From Phytopythium helicoides (taxonomy: Eukaryota; Oomycota; Peronosporomycetes; Pythiales; Pythiaceae): DNA of 64,000 nt. The notes below the pieces were generated by a model. The model saw only the letters and a program-made list of their open reading frames with translations. It was not told where the DNA came from and ran no database searches. This document shows positions 33,550 through 44,640 of the stretch, piece after piece. Location of the stretch: positions 62,001 through 126,000 of the forward strand of contig JANFNE010000038.1 in assembly GCA_024867545.1 (NCBI GenBank), read 5' to 3'. Every line of letters starts with the position of its first letter. Positions within the stretch are counted from its first letter, which is position 1. The translations under genes and the position numbers were made by a program.

Positions 33550-33831
33550 ATGGAGAACGCGGCGCCCTCGTGTTCAGTGGCGGGAGGCGCGCGCGACCGC
33601 CAGGCGGCGGCGCCGGCGCCGGCCGAGGCCCAGCGAGAGCCGCAGGCGCAGCAGCCGGTCGAGCACAACATTTTCGGCGGTGCGTTGATGCGGTCGGTTG
33701 GCAGAAGATGGAGAGGAGCGGGGGCTGACGGCGAGGCGTGGCGTGCAGACTCGAACCTGAACATGGTCATGATGTTCCTGCTGCTGCTGCACTTTATGCA
33801 GTACGCTATGCGCGAGCGCTGCGGCTGCTAG
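33550..33831 (+). CDS. Small single-pass membrane protein
   Basis: 70 residues from exons 33550-33679 and 33749-33831, or 93 residues if the 69-bp, stop-free intron (GTGCGT...GCAG) is retained. The N-terminus is Ala/Gln/Pro-rich (AAPAPAEAQREPQAQQPVEH) and the C-terminus is a single hydrophobic helix (LNMVMMFLLLLHFMQYAM) followed by RERCGC, so a tail-anchored topology with terminal cysteines is likely. The splice joins IFGG to DSNLN cleanly. I recognise no family. It is short enough to be missed by size filters; support is the codon structure and the splice signals. Confidence 0.6.
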   Translation: MENAAPSCSVAGGARDRQAAAPAPAEAQREPQAQQPVEHNIFGGALMRSVGRRWRGAGADGEAWRADSNLNMVMMFLLLLHFMQYAMRERCGC

Positions 33832-33988
33832 GGAGCGAGGGGAGCCGACTAGATCATCGGGCCGTCACCCGCAGCCGGATATCTATTGAGAGGGGTGCGG
33901 CGCGCGACAGAGCTCGCGCTGCCGCCGCGCACTCGTGCATGTTGAGGGGAATATAATACTTTGCTTGTAAAAGTACTTGGCGCGTTCG

Positions 33989-35273
33989 TTAGAAGCACTT
34001 GCGGTCGAGGATGGCCTCGTGGTACTCCTCCCATTCCTGCTTGGTCACGTGCACTTCCTTGAACGTCGCGAGCGACGCGAACAGCGACCCACCGATCCAA
34101 GCTGCTAGCCGCCGATGGGAGTTGTACCCTCGCTCGCGGACGTCTGGATCAGGGACGATCTTGAGAGCTGCCCCTGCGCGCTTTGACGCTGTCAACGCCT
34201 GCAGCTCCTGCTGAAAACGTCGACAGAACCCTGGCAACATCGTGGTGCCCCCTGCGAGCACGACGGCTCCGTACAGATCATTCTGCAGGTCCTTGTCACA
34301 CATGGCGATGGAAGACGCAACGCACTCGTGGAGCCCCTTGGTTGGCTTCATCGGGTGGTCATCGCCCAGCTCTTGTGGTCGATAAAGCACCTCCGCTGGC
34401 GCTGACTGCGTCTGTCGATCAACCTGCAATAGTGTGCCATCTGGCAGCTCAAACGCCTTGGTGCTTGCAGTATCGTCTCCTCCTTGGTTGTTGTTGCTGC
34501 TAACTTTGATCTTTGGTGCAACAATACAAGTCGACTCCTTGATGGCGCTGATGGTGTGAATCTGGAAGGCGTGAAAGGCATGGCCACGCTTCGCCAGAAG
34601 TTTGTGCAGGCGATGGCTAAGGTCGATCCCGCCAGCATTGAACGCAATGCAAGCATGTGGAAGCGCGTATCCCTCAAACACTGGCGTTGCGTGGCTCGAT
34701 CCATGCCCAACCTCGACAACAATCCCACGCGTTCGTCCGGACGCCAGCAGAGACAGCACACTCTGATTCATGAAGTAGAATCCGCACGCGCGCTGCGACT
34801 CGAACAGGATCTGCGCCATCCGCTCCTGCTGCTTCTTCGATCCCGCAGGTGAGCTAGTGCACAATATCTACCTCATTTCATTGGTTAGACTCGAGATTGA
34901 CAGCTAGTGATGCCATGTTGGATCTTACCGGGAGCGCACACGTTTCGGGGTCGACGTGCAGCTCGTGAGTGAAGACGAACTCCCAGATGCGCTCTAGCGC
35001 GTCCCAGTCCTCGACGATGCCCCTGTTGACTGGATTGGAAACATCAAGGTAGTCTCGGTACTGCTGACACGCGGCCCCCACGAACGTGTCGCCGTCGCGC
35101 AGGTCCGCAGAGGAGCTCTTCCAGCTCGGCACTTGCGCCGCGAACCACTCGGGGTTCTTGACGCGTCCTGCACAGCTAGCGAACACCGAACGAGGAGCGT
35201 CCTCGCCCGAGAAGCCCGCCTTGAACACGCCCGAGCCATTGTCCAGCACGATGGCGTCGATCTGGTCCCCCAT
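33989..35273 (-). CDS. Divergent actin-related protein
   Basis: 407 residues, exons 35273-34929 and 34867-33989, intron 61 bp. The actin fold is recognisable: MGDQIDAIVLDNGSGVFKAGFSGEDAPRSVF (phosphate-1 loop DNGSG), FVGAACQQYRDYL, NRGIVEDWDALERIWEFVF, GIVVEVGHGSSHATPVFEGYALPHA (phosphate-2), GAVVLAGGTTMLPGF, and ERGYNSHRRLAAWIGGSLFASLATFKEVHVTKQEWEEYHEAILDRKCF ending in KCF as in actin. Substitutions (CTSSPAGSKKQQER for the LTEAPLNPK region) and an insertion KVSSNNNQGGDDTAST separate it from conventional actin. It does not fit a specific ARP class that I can name. Divergent with PrimPol, starts 140 bp apart. Confidence 0.85.
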
Positions 35274-35413
35274 AACGCGGCGCAAACTCGACAAGTGAGG
35301 GGCTTCACGACGTTTCGCGTCCAAAAGATATGGCTACAGTCTAAACAGTGCCTTTGGCGCTAGTGCCATACGTCCTCTATATTTCAACCAATTAAAACAT
35401 CGTACTTGAATTT

Positions 35414-37877
35414 ATGACCAATCAGCAGGCGGAAGAAATCGCGATGACAAGCATCGAGAAGGCGACGGAGATGGCGTTCCGGAGCGCAAGTTGCCGCGTC
35501 TGGGGCGGGCCCCAGGGCATCTCGACCGCCGCCATACTGAGCGCGAGTGATGCAGAGGTCCGTGAGCTTCCGTCTCCAGTCGATATCCGGCTGTTGCGGT
35601 GCGGAAATGGCGCCAGAGGCCGCACGATTGGCGCTGCTTCCAGCTCTTCAGAGTCGAATGGCTATCAGCGCTCGGGAATTTTGCTGTCACGAGCATCTGA
35701 TAGGGCGCTGCTACTGCCGGATGAGCAGATCTCGTGGTTGTCAATCTATAGCCCGTCACCGCTTTCTATGAGCGTGGTGGTGGTGGTGGAGCTGGATGGA
35801 GGTGCAGGACAGCAGTGCTACTTTCTCGGCGGACTCACCAAGACGTCTGACGAAGATGGCTGGGGCCATCTATATAATGCTGACACAACTGAAGAGTTAT
35901 TGGTAGAGATGCACAACGCATTTCCTGATGTGCCACTAACTCCAGCAGCTCGTGAGGTGATTGCCAAGAGACAATTGAGCGAGAAATCTACCGGTGTGAA
36001 GAGACCACGAAAGAGCCTAGATGCAACTTCATTCTACGGGGAAGGAGCGAGCAAACTGACTAGGACAGCTTCTTCCGATGCTACTGGGTGGGCGATTTTC
36101 TATGATAAACTTCAATTTCGCGTGTCGCGATCGCTGATGTGCCAGCTTGAAGGCACTGCTCCAGTGTCCGCGTCCTTCCCGCGTCAGCAAGAAGCATTTG
36201 AGTTTGCAGATCAGGTTGTAACCTTCCGCCGCGAACTAGCACTGAGAAGAGTGAAGCGGCTTTCTAGCACCAATCGGATTTCAATTGAACATCCTCGATC
36301 TTTTTCCTTTGAGAGCGCTCCGGAAGGCAAGCGTAGATTCCTCGTTGCCAGCCTGGACGCGTTCTGGAAATCATATCAAGCTACACCGCCAAACCAGAGG
36401 CACGTCTACGAAATAATCCGCGAGCATGTTCCGTGTCGGCTGTATTTCGATCTCGGTGAGCTATGTAGATACACTTCAACCTTCCAATTTTCGATTTTCA
36501 AATTGACCGCCTAGTAAACCTGTATTTTGCAGAATTCAAACGAGCACTCAACCAAGAAGTGGATGGCGACAAGCTTGTTACTCTGCTTATCTCTCTTCTT
36601 CAGCTCCAGCTTTACGTAAGTACTTGTAACATGTTGTTACATGGTGAACTTTCTTTCTAACTGTCGCTGATTGGGTTGCTCACCAGAGGAGGTTCGGTCT
36701 ATGCGTGTCGAACTCGAATGTTTTGCAGCTCGATTCTTCGACTGCTACAAAATTCAGTCGTCATTTAATTGTACGCCCCCGACGTGCCTGGTCACACCTA
36801 GATATGATCGCTACTTACCGCTGATGTCCAACAGTTTCACTTTCCTGGTGGCGAGCTCTTCGCCGACAATATTCATGCTGGAGCGGTAGGACCACTCATC
36901 ACTTTCGTAACGTGTGCCATTGATGCTTACATGACATATTCCAGTTTGTTCGTGAGTTCATAGCTGACTTAGTCGATTGTTCAACAACGACTGGCTTGAT
37001 AGACTCCGACACTGCGTCACCATTTCTCGTGCGGAACACCGATCACGAGGGCAACGATCAGTGGCAGCTCTTCATCGACACTGGCGTCTACACACGGAAC
37101 CGCATGTTTCGCGTTCTTGGATCCTCCAAGTTTCGCAAGCAATCTACTCTCCAGATGCATCCTTCAGACTCTCCTATAGAGCAACTAGACGTCGACGCAT
37201 TTTCGTCGACGCTTGTCTGCCCGTACTCATCACTCAGCGCATTGGAATCTGAGGCACCAAACGTTCGACTCCTCCGGTGCCCTAACGTTGCTACACCAGC
37301 TATCCTGCGCCTAGGACGAATGTCAATGTCGACATCAGCAAGAGTGTCTTCGTCACGGGCTGTAGAGTGCCGTCAATCCGTCTGGCCAGAGCTTGACGCA
37401 TTTATTCGGTCAGTTGCTACACATGGAGGCATCCAAGGCGAAATTCGTGCCATTCAGATGTTGTTTCCGCCAGCAATCGACGGCGAGGTGAGGCAGGAGC
37501 CTCGGCCATGGATGATCACATACCATATGATGCGCAACCGCTGGTGCGGCAACATTCAACGTGCGCATCGTAGCAACAATGTCATGTTCATCGTCGACAT
37601 TGCATCGCGAATTTATTACCAAAAATGCCACGACCCCGTGTGCCAAGCAGCCGACTTCAGGTACGCTTTATCGTTACGCACAACCATTCATTTGGCGCGC
37701 CGCGCGCCTCACGCACTACAACAACCATCGCTACCTCTATGCCTTCAGCCCTCAACTAATCACGCGGCACTCTCTTGCTGCTTTTGGTTCTTCTTGTACA
37801 GGTCCCCTTCACAGCCACTTCCCGCGCATATCCAGCTTGACCAAGCAGAAACCCCACAAGAACCTACTCCTAGGTGA
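35414..37877 (+). CDS. PRIMPOL: PrimPol DNA-directed primase/polymerase
   Basis: 683 residues in exons 35414-36455, 36533-36615, 36687-36770, 36835-36885, 36945-37660 and 37802-37877. AEP-type primase-polymerase that restarts stalled replication forks. The catalytic motif I is LYFDLEF with D346 and E348; the Glu codon is split by intron 36456-36532. Motif II/III regions read FSRHLIFHFPGG (Ser-x-His) and DTGVYTRNRMFRVLGSSKF (conserved Asp and Arg). The C-terminal UL52-like zinc finger has RWCGNIQRAHRSNNVMFIVD and YYQKCHDPVC. An unusual N-terminal extension of about 230 residues (low-complexity and basic KRPRKS) precedes the polymerase core. I see no acidic RPA-binding motif at the C-terminus. 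The stop lies 60 bp from the convergent HECT gene stop. Confidence 0.92.
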
Positions 37878-37937
37878 TTGCAGAGGTCAGCTTGGACGAG
37901 CTTGCCAAATAAATACACCCGCATCGCTGGGATGGGT

Positions 37938-40210
37938 TTACTCGATCGTGAAGCCTGTGATATCCATTTGGACAATCTGCAGTTCATAAATATCGTCAAT
38001 AAACCATCATCCCTACACTCATTATCGCGAGAGAGCATGCGTACCAGCTTGAGATACTCGCTAAGCACCTCCTTAGAGTTGTATATCGGCAGATCGACAC
38101 GATTGAAGCACGTATGCGCCTTGGGGAACAGGAAGCTTTGGTTGGTGCCCGCGAATGCAACATTGAATCGGCGAACACGTCCGTCGCTACTGATAAGACC
38201 CTGTTGAGAGACACTCAGTCAGCCAGTGCCAAAAACGACTGTGTCGAACGCCAAGTATGGGCATACCTTGAATCCTTGAGCTGGAACGCGACTGGTTCCT
38301 GTCGCGAACTGAAGCAAGCGCACACGGTCCTCATTCTTCATTTCCTCAATCACCTCCCAGAACCACTCAATGTTGTTCAGCTCGAGCTCGGTCGGGTAGT
38401 TGTGCGTGAAGAACTTGAAATCGGTGTGCTTCTTCCAGTCTTCCACGTTGATTGAAGGTACACCTGTGACATAGGAATGCATCAGTCATATGCGCCATCC
38501 GTTATAACATTGGACAAGACAACCACGACACATACCACACATCAGAAGTTCCAGCTCCTGGTAGTCGAAGAGCTTGAGCAAGCCTTCAGGCACGACGTCG
38601 TACAGCGCGGTCAGGAATGACAGCAGTTGGTCGGAGACGCTATCGAGGACGTGGTATTTAAACAGCGCTTCCAGATACCGAGCACGGTTCTCCCGAGTGA
38701 CATCAATGTTTGCACCACCCTCGACGAGCTCAATAATTTCTGGCTTGCCATTCACCAGGCGTGTGGCAGTAAAGTCGAGGCACAACGGCTCGATGTCGTC
38801 GATTTTCTTCACCATCATCGCGCTGTTGTAAATCTCGTCGTCCAAGAACTGCAGGTCTGAAAATGAAATCGGGACGCCGAGAATGTGCTTCAAGAAAGGG
38901 AGCGCAAGATGCACCGACACCAAGTGCTCCTCCAGGATCGCCTTGCCAACAAGCCGGCCAGCAAATTCAAAGTAGTGCAGGTGTTCTTCGTGAAAGCTCC
39001 CCGAGGTTGCGTTGATCCAATAGCTTCGTTCATCACCAACCGTCGACGAGAAGAGACCGAACTCAGGGTCAAAGAGCTCGGCGAATAGTAGCGTAAACCA
39101 TTCGCGCATGACACCACCCGCGTCCAGTGCGGGCTCGCCTGCAAACACGACTCGCCAGCGCTGACGAAGCTGGTAGGGCTTCATCGCGCGGACAAGCTCG
39201 TACGAGTCCTCAAGCAAGTGGTCGCGACGAACCACAAGCTCTGCGTGGCCGGACTCCCACGGTAGCCACAAGCGGTGGATCTCGGTCGAGAACCACCGAA
39301 TCTTGTCGGTGAACGGCAGGTTGTGCACTCCTTCGAGGTTCATAATAAGCTCGGAGGTGCCTGTGCCGTCCATAATGTTGATGCGGTAGTGGAAGTCTGT
39401 GGCCACAACGTCCGACTCGTTCAGCACAAGTCGGCCGACCGAGTCGCGCACGCGAATGTATCCGATTGACAGGTTGCTGTCGCGCTCGCCATTGATGTAG
39501 CGCGCAATGGAGACGCGGTTGCTCTGGTCGCTCTCGATCGAGTCGCGACTCGAGCCCACGCGGCTCATGCGCACCCAGCGGTGCAGCCCATCGTTGGTGG
39601 GCATACGCTTCCACTGCAAGCGACGTCCGGCCGCCAGCTGGAGCTTGCTCAGGTGTGGCGGCGCGCCGGACATGCTGCCGGCGCTGCTACTAGGACGTCC
39701 GCCGCTGAACGAGTTTCCCCTGGCGATGGCGTCATCTCCGCCGCTCACGATGCTGAGCGACGTGTACGGCTCAGCCTCTCCAATCCTGTCCATGCGCGCG
39801 GGGTCCTTCTTCCTCGCGAAGGTGGCCTTGGGGTTCTTCTTCTTCTTGGCGTGATACTTGTCGTTTCCTCTCACGGTCTGGCACAGGTCGCACATCTTTC
39901 TCTCGGGGTGGTTGCGGAAGTGGCACACTCCGCAGCGCCACAGCATCTGCTCCATAAAGCTGCACACACGCACGCACGCACATCAGCGACCACGGCTTCC
40001 ACCAAACCCCCCCACGCTCGAAAATCCCCCCGCGCACCTGTCGTTCAGCTCCTCGCGGTACACGTCCGTGGGCTCCTGCAGGAAGATCTGCGTGGCGAGC
40101 ATCTGCTGCTCGCGCTGCTCGCGCATGCGCCGCAGGAAGAGCGCGATCAGCACGATGCCCAGCAGCGCGATGAGCGTGCCCGCCACCGCGATGGCCGCCG
40201 TGCTCGACAT
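37938..40210 (-). CDS. Membrane-anchored RanBP2-finger HECT E3 ubiquitin ligase
   Basis: 662 residues, exons 40210-40038, 39959-38536, 38463-38267, 38200-38045 and 37976-37938. Residues 1-25 are a hydrophobic N-terminal helix (AIAVAGTLIALLGIVLIALFL) followed by RRMREQREQQ, a signal-anchor. Next is a RanBP2-type zinc finger WRCGVCHFRN...CDLC (residues about 64-85). The HECT domain (about 290-662) has the N-lobe (QLRQRWRVVFAGEPALDAGGVMREWFTLL), the GRLVGKAI helix, the C-lobe FATGTSRVPAQGFK, and the catalytic loop FPKAHTCFNRVDLP, with Cys629 as thioester residue, then VQMDITGFTIE at the end. Such topology places the catalytic part in the cytosol on a membrane. The N-terminal helix would be missed without the first 173-bp exon (intron GTGCGC, 78 bp). 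Regulation by autoubiquitination is typical of the family, not seen. Confidence 0.88.
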
Positions 40211-41027
40211 GGCGCGGCCCTTCTCGCCCGCCTGGCGCTCGCGCTCGCTCGCTGCTCCGCTTGGGACTCGCTGCTTGGCTTGTGGCTCGGGAGACGCGCG
40301 CTCAACTGCCGCCTGACGCTCGGTGGCGGCGGCCGACGCGCGGCGAGGGATCGAACTGGCCTGGCGCCGACTGGTGCGGCTTCGCTATGGCGCGCCGCCT
40401 GTCCGGCCTTTCCGGTCCGCCGTGGGACCTCTGGGAAATGTTGGAATCTTTTATTTGATGGTATGCGATTAGTAAAACTATAGTGAGATGGAAAGGTGGC
40501 GGACGCGAGAGTGGATTTTGGGGCGACGGTTCGCTGACTCGAAGGAGCCAGTGCTACTGGTCCGCAGGTTTTTTGTTTTTACTAATGTAGCAATGGTTGA
40601 AGTGATGCTCGAGGGATGCCGCTCATGGATGGGAACGGGACTGGTGGGCGGGTGAGAAGCAGGGAGTAGCGGCTTTCTGGCTGCTTTATACCGTCGAGGA
40701 TGTGGAGACCACAAGAGTGCAGTCTGACGGTCTCCGACCACTTGGGGGTGTCATACGAGCGTTTCCACCGTGTGCGCAGAGGATTACGACTAGCAGTAAT
40801 GCGTGCAAGTGACGATTGGGGTTGAGGAGCCCATGAATCCCAGCCAAGCAAAATCGACCGGTCCAAAGGCGAGGGCCGACGCTATTGAAAGTGTTTCGAG
40901 TCGCAGCCAAAGCTTTTATTGACGCGACGACGGCGGAGGTATGCGTGCGATGCCTCTTTTGCCAGCACAATCCAGACCTGCACGAGCGCAATCCAAGGTC
41001 GTATGAAAAATTGCAATTCGACGAGCC
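40211..41027. promoter_or_regulatory. Divergent intergenic region
   Basis: 817 bp between HECT (minus) and the broken multi-TM gene (plus). The first 250 bp beside HECT is GC-rich with short CG-rich repeats; the rest is neutral. I see only short ORFs without coding support, and no RNA gene, repeat or clear box element. Confidence 0.5.
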
Positions 41028-42801
41028 ATGTCCCGCACACGGAGAAAAAACCGACCGGATAACCAACGCAAGATGCTTTTCTCCAATGGACACTTCGCGA
41101 ACCGGAAATACTTTCCGATGTTCCTGCGTCTTCCTTCGTTGCTTCAGCTGGCGCAGGTGGTGGCTGAGAAATGGTCGGTCGTGCAAGTCGAGCTCCACGG
41201 GCAATATTCTCTCAATCGGATGCGCGCATTTCATGAATACTGGACGTGCACGAACTGGCTGCGTTTACTCTTCTGCTGTGTCGTCACGCCGATTCCTTGT
41301 CTCGTCATCAGTATCACGCTCGATGTCGCACCACTTGCGAAACCAAGTGCTGGACGCGATGCAAACTACGTCTTCTGGGCTCGCAGCAGCGTTTTCGCGA
41401 CCATATCAACATTCTGGATCTTCATGCAGCTTGGATTTTTGGTGCCAAGTCTTGGGATGACACGACGCCGTGCGCTGTCAATAGCTGTTGCCGCCACCCT
41501 CTCATGTGTTGGATTTGGATACGTGATTACAGGTTTCATCCCGATGCCCGTTCCTTTTTGGCTTCTTACGGTGACACCCATGTTCATTATTTCAACGACG
41601 CCAATTATCACAGCCTATTTCGGCCGCAGATTGAGAAATGATGCAGATCTACGATCAGCTACAATTCGAGCAACAAGTGTCATCGCTCTCCAACTATGCT
41701 AGACTTTCATATATCCCATCTTTATCTACGGCTTCAACTCGATCCCGACAGGTTACCAAATGCCGTACATGGTACTATTGCCCGCCATTAAAATTGTCAC
41801 CAAGAACTTCATGAGCAAACTCATTAATAGCAATGACGACATGATACCTGAAGTGGTCGTCTTCAACATTGACTGTTTCAATGCGGTATATGTGTCGCTA
41901 GCAATGCAACACGCAACGACACTCTCAACCTCGTTTACTGTGATGTTCATCGACATTGCCCAGGGTTGTGTATCGGTATACGATGTCTACCAAGCTTTTC
42001 AGCCCCTCAAGAAGTACATGGCTGCGATCAATAATAGCAGCCCTCTGCGTGGCAAGAACTTTTTGGAGGTGGCAATTGCACTCGCTCCGAATAATCCCCC
42101 TGGTCGAGACGACGAAGCGATACGATCGTCCAAGGGCCGCACAAAGAGATCTAGATTCAATCATCAGTCACCCAGCAACAAGCCGATGAAAACATGGTGT
42201 GACATCAGTTCACCAAAAGTGGGTAACAAGGTTTCTCCGCTTAGGCTCTCCAGTACAATCAAAGTCCGGTCTAGTTTGACGCGCAAGCAAATTGAACTAA
42301 GCTCAGTGGAAAACCGAGCAGCTTTTTTGCTCGCGTGTAGGAAGTTGTTGTTCACTACCGAGTTTGTAATCCTCATCGAGTACGCAGAGGTGATCATGCC
42401 AGTCTTCTACAGTGAGTACAATTTCTTCTCAGTCAACGCGTTTTCATTCCACTAAATGGGTTGTCTCGATTGCAGGCTTGTACACGACAGCCATCTTCTT
42501 CTTGCCCAATCGCATTTTCCACCCAACAATCGCCCACATTGATGAACAGCAACTCTGGGCCATGGTTACTAGCGTGCTCGTCTACGCTGCCCTCGAACTG
42601 CTATCGCTCATTGCGATGAACCTCGTTCTGTATTATATCACCGGAGTATCGGCAATGCGTCAAGTGGGCTTCATGCTCGAGTCACAGAGCGTGACGATTC
42701 AGTCGAAACTGCTCTCGTGGGTGCTTTACGCGGTGGAAAACAATCTGGAGCATCTTGGTGCTGATTATAGCTTCCGGTTCAAATGGCTTCGATCTTCATG
42801 A
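41028..42801 (+). pseudogene. Multi-TM protein gene with one in-frame TAG stop
   Basis: A stramenopile-type multipass membrane protein family. Exons 41028-42411 and 42476-42801 (64-bp intron) would encode 569 residues but an in-frame TAG occurs at 41700-41702 (codon 225), with the frame otherwise open and conserved on both sides (before: RATSVIALQLC; after: TFIYPIFIYGFNSIPTGYQMPYMVLLP). The stop lies in a predicted transmembrane helix, so the first reading frame would yield a truncated 224-residue, 4-TM product. Hydrophobic helices include LRLLFCCVVTPIPCLVISITL, ATISTFWIFMQLGFLVP, ALSIAVAATLSCVGFGYVITGF, and, downstream, SVLVYAALELLSLIAMNLVLYYI. I see no frameshift or second stop. A sequencing error, polymorphism, recent pseudogenisation or readthrough are all possible. 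A 26-bp intron there would be too short. Confidence 0.7.
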
Positions 42802-43233
42802 GCCCTTCGTTTCAGCAGTCTGGGAGTGGTTTGTCGCCATCATATCGATTCATGCATTCGTGCTTAGCACGCACAGACACATGAATGATGGAGCAACGCT
42901 TTCATTCTCCAGTGTCCGGTGTTCAAGTTTGCTCAATTGACTTCGCCATAGTCGGTGCATCGCAGTCAGTTCGCCTCGTTGCCCAATCACCACTTGCCAG
43001 CAAGAATATGTCGATCACCACATGACCAGATCTTCCATCTGAAGCGAAACCACCGCCTGAAAAAAAACGCCACTCGCCTATTTCCAGCGTCTCCGCGGCG
43101 CCAATTGCAGCCGCGAGCGGCCCAGTCGACGAACGTCTTCCCTTGCTTTTGCTGCTGCTTCGAGTGACCGAAGAGCTCATCTGCGCTCTTCCGCGTCGCT
43201 CCGTTCCCCTCCCGCTCTCCTTCCCACCGCTTC
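42802..43233. other. Intergenic region, no gene supported
   Basis: 432 bp between the broken multi-TM gene and the decarboxylase-like gene. It contains the 5' UTR/promoter of the latter; GC content rises toward 43150. I recognise no repeats, boxes or RNA. Confidence 0.5.
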
Positions 43234-44640
43234 ATGGGCGCCGGCGCGTCCGCCGCCAGTCACCCGAAGCCCATGAGAGTCGTGGGCCCCATGCCGCCGA
43301 TCGGCAGCGTCTCATCGCCCACCAAGATCAACCGCCTGGAACTGTTGCTGTCTTCGCCTCCGTCGTCTCCGTCAGCTCGAGCGTCAGACGGCGAGGACAA
43401 CAGTCTGATCGAGCCGCACGTGGTGCGAGCAGCTCTCGAGCACATTGCTACAAGCGGCGAGGGCTTCGACGACCCGTTCTTCACGGTCGACCTGGCGCGG
43501 ATTGCGGCGCAGTTCCGCCGCATGGCAGCAGCCATGCCCCGCGTCGAGCCGTTTTACACCATGAAGTGCCATCCAGACGCGCGAGTGTTCGAGTTGCTCA
43601 CAGGGATGGGATGCGGCGTCGACTGCGCCAGCAAGCCCGAGATTGAGTTCTCGCTCGCTCACGGCGTCGCGCCGGAGAAGATCATCTTCGCCAACACCAT
43701 GAAGCAGAGCTCCCATTTGGCGTTCGCTCGGGAGTCGAACGTCCCGCTTATGACTTTCGACAGCCTGGACGAGCTCGCCAAGGTGAAGCGCGTGTTCCCG
43801 GAAGCGCAGCTCGTGTTGCGCATCAAGGTCGACGACTCCAAGGCGCGCAGCCAGTTCGGCCCCAAGTTCGGCGTCAACATGAGCGAGGTGCCCGCGATCC
43901 TCGAGACGGCTCAGCGGTTCAACCTCAGCGTCGTTGGCGTCTGTTTCCACGCTGGAGTTGGAATCCTGGACGCGTCAGCCTTCACGGATGCCATTGCGCG
44001 TGCCAAGGAGGTGTTCGTCATGGCGGAGGCCAACGGCTTTACACTGACGTTGCTCAACATCGGTGGAGGCTTTGCAGGAGACGAGCTGGGGCCAGTCACC
44101 TTCGAGGATGCGGCAGCTGCGGTGAATGCTGCACTGGAGGAGCATTTCCCCGAGAGCAGCGGAGTGCGAATCATGTCGGAGCCTGGTCGGTACTACGTGT
44201 CCGCTAGTACGGCACTGCATCTCAACATCGTGGGACGCAAGATTGACCCCACGCTAGCGACAAAAGCATTGGAGTTAGATGAATCACAGCATCCAGAGCT
44301 CCCGCGGTACATGTACATCCTGAACGACGGTGCTCATGGGTCGTTCAACACGCCACACCTCATCAAGCTGCACGATTTCGCAGTGCTCAAGGCGCCGTAC
44401 GCCGACAAGTCGGTCCGGATTTCGTGCAGTCTGTGGGGCCCTACAATGGACGGCAAGGACATGATCACGGCCGAGACCAAGCTGCCAATCTTGGATGTCG
44501 GCGACTGGATCACCGCGCCGCACATGGGTGCCTATACATTCGCCACGGGCTCAACCTTCAATGGTTTCGCGCTGCCCACTCGTGTGTACATTGAGGCTTC
44601 ATCTCAAGAAGACCCTGAGACCAAGGACACGACGGAGTGA
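43234..44640 (+). CDS. Ornithine-decarboxylase-like protein with altered active site
   Basis: 468 residues, intronless. Fold-type III PLP decarboxylase architecture: PLP Lys111 in FYTMKCHPDARVFE (ODC: AVKCN), GCGVDCASKPEIE, EKIIFANTMKQ, LRIKVDDSKARSQFGPKFG, LNIGGGF, EPGRYYVSAS, YMYILNDGAHGSFN, and GAYTFATGSTFNGF at the C-terminus. Key deviations: the catalytic Cys motif GPTCDGLD reads GPTMDGKD (Met405), and HVGSG reads HAGVG (His239). In characterised ODC that Cys supports protonation after decarboxylation, so the usual reaction may be lost or altered. The N-terminus MGAGASAASHP matches the N-myristoylation consensus (Gly2, Ser6), absent in ODC. A long disordered N-terminal extension of about 60 residues precedes the barrel. 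It may be an altered-substrate decarboxylase or a regulatory paralogue. Confidence 0.88.
   Translation: MGAGASAASHPKPMRVVGPMPPIGSVSSPTKINRLELLLSSPPSSPSARASDGEDNSLIEPHVVRAALEHIATSGEGFDDPFFTVDLARIAAQFRRMAAAMPRVEPFYTMKCHPDARVFELLTGMGCGVDCASKPEIEFSLAHGVAPEKIIFANTMKQSSHLAFARESNVPLMTFDSLDELAKVKRVFPEAQLVLRIKVDDSKARSQFGPKFGVNMSEVPAILETAQRFNLSVVGVCFHAGVGILDASAFTDAIARAKEVFVMAEANGFTLTLLNIGGGFAGDELGPVTFEDAAAAVNAALEEHFPESSGVRIMSEPGRYYVSASTALHLNIVGRKIDPTLATKALELDESQHPELPRYMYILNDGAHGSFNTPHLIKLHDFAVLKAPYADKSVRISCSLWGPTMDGKDMITAETKLPILDVGDWITAPHMGAYTFATGSTFNGFALPTRVYIEASSQEDPETKDTTE

Noticed and set aside
41640..41702. 26-bp intron that would remove the TAG in the multi-TM gene
   Set aside because: Shorter than any intron modelled in the window and its removal would delete part of a helix; a nonsense codon is simpler.
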